DNA from: Mactromeris polynyma
Lineage: Eukaryota; Mollusca; Bivalvia; Venerida; Mactridae
Direction: 5' to 3'
Assembly: GCA_032209605.1 (NCBI GenBank)
Contig: JASFXZ010000035.1
Location: 625,001 to 689,000 of the forward strand
Length of the DNA: 64,000 nucleotides
The notes beneath the pieces are model-generated. The model did not search any database, had not been told where the DNA came from, and saw only the letters and a program-made list of their open reading frames with translations. Below, in pieces: positions 60,236 through 64,000 of the stretch (position 1 is its first letter; every line of letters starts with the position of its first letter). Position numbers and translations under genes: made by a program.

Positions 60236-63133
60236 ATGATGGAATCTCAACCTCTTAGTAACAATACTATCATTGACTATATTAAAAGTAGGAATATTGA
60301 CAAAACATGCACATTTTTGCTGTCCACCTTCAGAACCAAATTGTCATACAAAACATTGCAGAAAGATATATCACGCGTGTTTCAAAAATACCAACATTTA
60401 AATAAGAGTAAAACTCGTGTAAAAGGAAAAGAAAACCTTGACAGATTTTTGAATGCAACATACGAATTTCCTGTACCTGATACATTTTCTATGGGAAATG
60501 AAAATAATGATAGTGTCACAATTGGTGACAAGAGTTTATTTGCTGCTGGTGATAATCCTGAATTAATGGCTGAGACATATAAAACTGTTGCTGTGAAACT
60601 TGGGGAGGAACTTATCAGTACTCAAACAGAAAAAGAAAAAATTGAACAACATTTGGATGTTGTAGTACAGGAAAAAGATCAGTTAAATGAAAGTTTTGAA
60701 AAACAAGTTCATAAAATTGAAAGTCAAAAAAAGGTTTTAAAACGCTCGGCAAATCGCGAGAATTATTGGCGAGATAAATGTATGAAACTAGATGACAATA
60801 ATAATTTTGATGTTAATGACAGACAGGCTCAACTGAAAACTGAAGTACTTGAACTGAAGCAAATTTTAATTATGAAAGATAATGAAATAAAACATTTAAA
60901 ACAGGGAAATGATGAATTGAAACTTGAAAATGTTGAACTTAAAAGAATTGAAAATTTGGAACTGTTTGATGAGCAGAGTAAAACATATGTAGCCCCCTTA
61001 CATTCATGTGTTTATTCTTTACTTGATAATCAAGTGTCATGTCAAAATGTAAGTAATGTTATTAGATCTGTCCTAAAACTTTGCAACAAAAATCCTAATA
61101 AACTTCCTTCTCCAAGTACTGTAAACAATTGGTCTATAGAAAGAGGAATTATATCTCGAATTCAAGTTGGGGAACAATGTAATAGTTCGAACACTACTCT
61201 TCATACAGATGAAGCATCCAAATACGGATCAAAGTGGGGGGCTTTTGCAACACGGGATTCTGAGGGCAATTATATGGTTTTAGGACTCAGAGATATGGCC
61301 ACCAAGTCTTCTAGTGACACACTTGATACTTTTAAGGAAATTTTATATGATATAGAAAATGTTTGTTCCAATGAATCTGAAAGTGGAAAAAAGTTATTAA
61401 CCAATATAAAAAATACAATGAGTGACAGAGCTGCAACCGAGACTAAATTTAATAGATTATTGTCTGAATACAGAGAAAGTGTTTTGCCCGAGATTGTACA
61501 AAACTATAATGATATGTCTGAAGAGTCCCAGTTAGCAATAAGTAGGATGAACAATTTTTTTTGTGGTTTACATACCCTGGTGCATATGGCCGATGTTTCA
61601 CAGAAAACTATTTACGAAATTGAGAAGCAACATTTTGACAATAATATACCAATTGACAACCCCACATTTGTAAAATCTGGACAGCCAGGGACAGTTAGAC
61701 TGATCCTTTCTGCATGCAAAGCGTTTGCAAGACGCGGCGACCAAAAAAATGGCTGTCACCTATCATTTAAAATCTTTATACAAGACTTTCTGAAAGTTAA
61801 TAACATTTTGGCTTTGCCTTTACAACCGTTAAAAGGAAACAGATTTAATATTCTGTTTTCAAATGCTGGACATGTTTACTTTTTACACACCAATATGATT
61901 GAATTTTTAGAAAAGTCAAGTGTCGTCAATGGTCTACAAAAGAGTATTTTACATGATTTGAAAGTCCCTTTCTTTTTAGCTGGATGTAAAGCATTAGGCC
62001 TGGTGTGTAAATTTTTAACTACTCCACTGTGGAGAGTAATAGAAAGTAAGGACATTTCCATTTCGCAAATGAATGGACGTTATTTACAGCTTGTAGAATT
62101 TTTGGACACTGTTTTGAACAATTTAGAAGAATTCATGAAAGGAAATCTAATTTTATATAGTGATGTTCCAGTTAAAAAAGACAAAATATATGACAGTCTT
62201 GTCAATGAATCTGATTATGACAATCATGTATATTTGATACTCTCTGTTATATTACCAGCCCTTTCCAAATTACTTAAACGTCAGTATGCTGATCACCTTC
62301 CTGGTGGACACCATGAAGAAATTAATGTAGTAGAAACACAAAGTGTTGATAAACATAACAAATTCCCTGAAAGAATGTTCTCATATGTTGATCATATTTT
62401 GTCATCCAAACCAAACATTAAAACTCTTGCCCTAGAGGCACAAATATCCTTCTCCCTAAATAAAACCTCTGAATGGCTGGAACATCAAGAAAATTTTGAA
62501 AGCATAATTAAACAAAGTAGGTCTCGGGTTAAGAAAGAAAGAAATATATTTAAAATGAGAGAAAGTGTCATTTTGGCAAAGAGAATAGAAAAGCAACAAG
62601 ATGACTTTAGAAAAAAGGAAGAAACTGAAAGAAAAAGGATAGAAAAATTAGAACTTCAAACTGATGACATGTTATTTTATGGTCTGTGGCAAAATGCCCA
62701 ACAGGTTGATGATGAATTACAAAAAATAAAATCAAAAACAGAAAAAGAAGAGGCTTTGAAAGTCCAGTTACGTTTTAGAAAAAATGTTTTTAAACAAACT
62801 TGTGCGAGCATCCCTAATGTGTATCTTTTCAGTAAATTAATTGACGGAAATAGAGTCAGTTTAGGTGTTGATGAACTGAAATCTAATGTCCTTTCATTAA
62901 TAACTAATGCATATGTAACACCACCACCTGATCGTTCACATATACTAGTAAGGAAAAAAATAAGTCATAAATGGATAGTAAATAAAGAAGACAAGTGGTA
63001 CAATGGTTATGTAATTTCTCAGGTGCCGGGATTTCCACAATGGTTTAATGTAAAATACGAAGATGACGACTCAATATATACCTCAAAACTAGGAGAGGAG
63101 TATAAAGCAGGAGACGTTATCATTGAAGCTTAA
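60236..63133 (+). CDS. Uncharacterised 965-residue coiled-coil protein, possibly transposon-derived
   Basis: A single uninterrupted exon from ATGATGG to TAA. Residues about 125-245 are predicted coiled coil (EKEKIEQHLD, ELKQILIMKDNEIKHLK). Residues about 320-455 look like a folded enzymatic core: TDEASKYGSKWGAFATRD, then MSDRAATETKF, then NNFFCGLHTLVHMAD. The spaced acidic residues and His resemble an RNase H-like nuclease/transposase, but I cannot assign catalytic residues. A second basic coiled coil spans about 760-810. The last 60 residues (KWYNGYVISQVPGFPQWFNV, YEDDDSIYTSKL) look like a small Tudor/chromo-type barrel. From memory, similar proteins of unknown function are multi-copy in bivalves and cnidarians. 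Lack of introns and flanking tandem repeats suggest a mobile or retroposed origin. The open frame implies youth or selection. Confidence 0.8.
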   Translation: MMESQPLSNNTIIDYIKSRNIDKTCTFLLSTFRTKLSYKTLQKDISRVFQKYQHLNKSKTRVKGKENLDRFLNATYEFPVPDTFSMGNENNDSVTIGDKSLFAAGDNPELMAETYKTVAVKLGEELISTQTEKEKIEQHLDVVVQEKDQLNESFEKQVHKIESQKKVLKRSANRENYWRDKCMKLDDNNNFDVNDRQAQLKTEVLELKQILIMKDNEIKHLKQGNDELKLENVELKRIENLELFDEQSKTYVAPLHSCVYSLLDNQVSCQNVSNVIRSVLKLCNKNPNKLPSPSTVNNWSIERGIISRIQVGEQCNSSNTTLHTDEASKYGSKWGAFATRDSEGNYMVLGLRDMATKSSSDTLDTFKEILYDIENVCSNESESGKKLLTNIKNTMSDRAATETKFNRLLSEYRESVLPEIVQNYNDMSEESQLAISRMNNFFCGLHTLVHMADVSQKTIYEIEKQHFDNNIPIDNPTFVKSGQPGTVRLILSACKAFARRGDQKNGCHLSFKIFIQDFLKVNNILALPLQPLKGNRFNILFSNAGHVYFLHTNMIEFLEKSSVVNGLQKSILHDLKVPFFLAGCKALGLVCKFLTTPLWRVIESKDISISQMNGRYLQLVEFLDTVLNNLEEFMKGNLILYSDVPVKKDKIYDSLVNESDYDNHVYLILSVILPALSKLLKRQYADHLPGGHHEEINVVETQSVDKHNKFPERMFSYVDHILSSKPNIKTLALEAQISFSLNKTSEWLEHQENFESIIKQSRSRVKKERNIFKMRESVILAKRIEKQQDDFRKKEETERKRIEKLELQTDDMLFYGLWQNAQQVDDELQKIKSKTEKEEALKVQLRFRKNVFKQTCASIPNVYLFSKLIDGNRVSLGVDELKSNVLSLITNAYVTPPPDRSHILVRKKISHKWIVNKEDKWYNGYVISQVPGFPQWFNVKYEDDDSIYTSKLGEEYKAGDVIIEA

Positions 63134-63149
63134 CGTACCAAACAGTTGT

Positions 63150-63720
63150 CTTATAATCAATCAATCAATCAATCAATCAATCAAGTTATTCCATTGTGAA
63201 AGCGAATCCAGTCATGACTATGGTATAACCTAGCATGGACTTTATCGCAATCACTAAATCCTTATTCTTTTGTATGTCGCTTTCTAATTAACGAAACATA
63301 TGTTTATGGATTTGTCAATCATTTAGTCAATCAATCAATCAATCAATCAATCAAGTTATTCCATTGTGAAAGCGAATCCAGTCCTGACTATGGTATAACC
63401 TAGCATGGACTTTATCGCAATCACTAAATCCTTATTCTTTTGTATGTCGCTTTAAAATTAACGAAATATATGTTTATGGATTTGTCAATCATTTAGTCAA
63501 TCAATCAATCAATCAATCAATCAAATTATTCCATTGTGAAAGCGAATCCAGTCATGACTATGGTATAACCTAGCATGGACTTTATCGCAATCACTTAATC
63601 CTTATTCTTTTGTACATGTATGTCGCTTTCAAATTAACTAAACATATGTTTATGTATTTGTCAATCATTTAGTCAATCAATCGATCAATTAATCAGCAAA
63701 TCAATCATTTTATCAATCAG
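63150..63720. repeat. ~171-bp tandem repeat with (AATC)n, downstream of the 965-codon ORF
   Basis: Three copies of 'ttattccattgtgaaagcga' and 'tatggtataacctagcatgg', each preceded by a run of 'aatc', at about 63185, 63355 and 63526. It begins about 20 bp after the stop codon. Confidence 0.95.
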
Positions 63721-64000
63721 CAAATATCAACTTTCAACAAACACTGAAATATATAAGCTATTTCATTCATGTATTTTAAGATATCTAACGTTATTGTTGC
63801 TTTCTTTTGTTTGCTACCTTTTAATTACATTTTAATTGGGAAAACGGCAGAAAAGTTCCAATTTTGTCTAATTTCAAAGGGCAATAACTCTATATAGGGT
63901 GGTCCGATTAAAAAAAATAATACATTTTTGTTTTTCTCCTGTCAATTGCTTTCCATTGATATAACACAATGCCATGATTTCTGGAAAAAAAAATTATCAT

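Overview
This is animal nuclear DNA, most probably from a bivalve mollusc. It is AT-rich and has small exons with GT-AG introns. Its recognisable genes encode metazoan domains: fibronectin III, MAM, thrombospondin-1 and a HEPN-NACHT-LRR innate receptor. The dispersed repeat families containing phrases such as 'caagggccataattc' and 'gtgaccttgaccttt' are ones I associate from memory with bivalve genomes. Nothing here looks prokaryotic: there are no operons, Shine-Dalgarno sites or CRISPR arrays. Most long open frames are by-products of tandem arrays whose period is a multiple of three, or of arrays with no stop codon in any frame.

Layout, left to right. At 943-5155 (+) lies the 3' part of a gene of neogenin/DCC-like fibronectin III repeats, which stops without a membrane segment. 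Facing it at 7075-10855 (-) is the 3' part of a secreted-type MAM plus TSP1 gene. Two arrays of about 30-bp units, each carrying a consensus CCAAT box, sit in and upstream of that gene in opposite orientations. From 12 to 29 kb the sequence is mainly repeats: two inverted-repeat elements with tandem-array cores (18857-20775 and 24475-27336), tRNA-like SINE remnants, and broken LINE and SGNH-hydrolase fragments. Two orphan exons on the minus strand (18822-18719 and 13165-13118) belong to an unidentified gene.

From 29755 to 45089 (-) lies a nearly complete immune receptor gene. It encodes HEPN (DZIP3 type), a coiled-coil linker, NACHT and LRRs in four exons with matching phases; the first exon or exons are not found. 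Its introns hold several diverged repeat families. From 45 to 58 kb I see no convincing host gene, but do see a pogo/mariner-like element (47788-49868), a TIR element with subterminal repeats (53948-57667) that contains a decayed LINE, and smaller inverted repeats. At 60236-63133 (+) an intact single-exon 965-codon frame encodes an unrecognised coiled-coil protein with a possible nuclease/transposase-like core and a C-terminal Tudor/chromo-like barrel. It is bracketed by 177-bp repeats upstream and 171-bp repeats downstream, which suggests a mobile or recently domesticated gene.

The genes do not form one pathway. Two are extracellular/adhesion proteins, one is a cytosolic immune sensor, and one is probably transposon-related. 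The most unusual theme is structural: inverted-repeat elements repeatedly enclose or adjoin tandem arrays.
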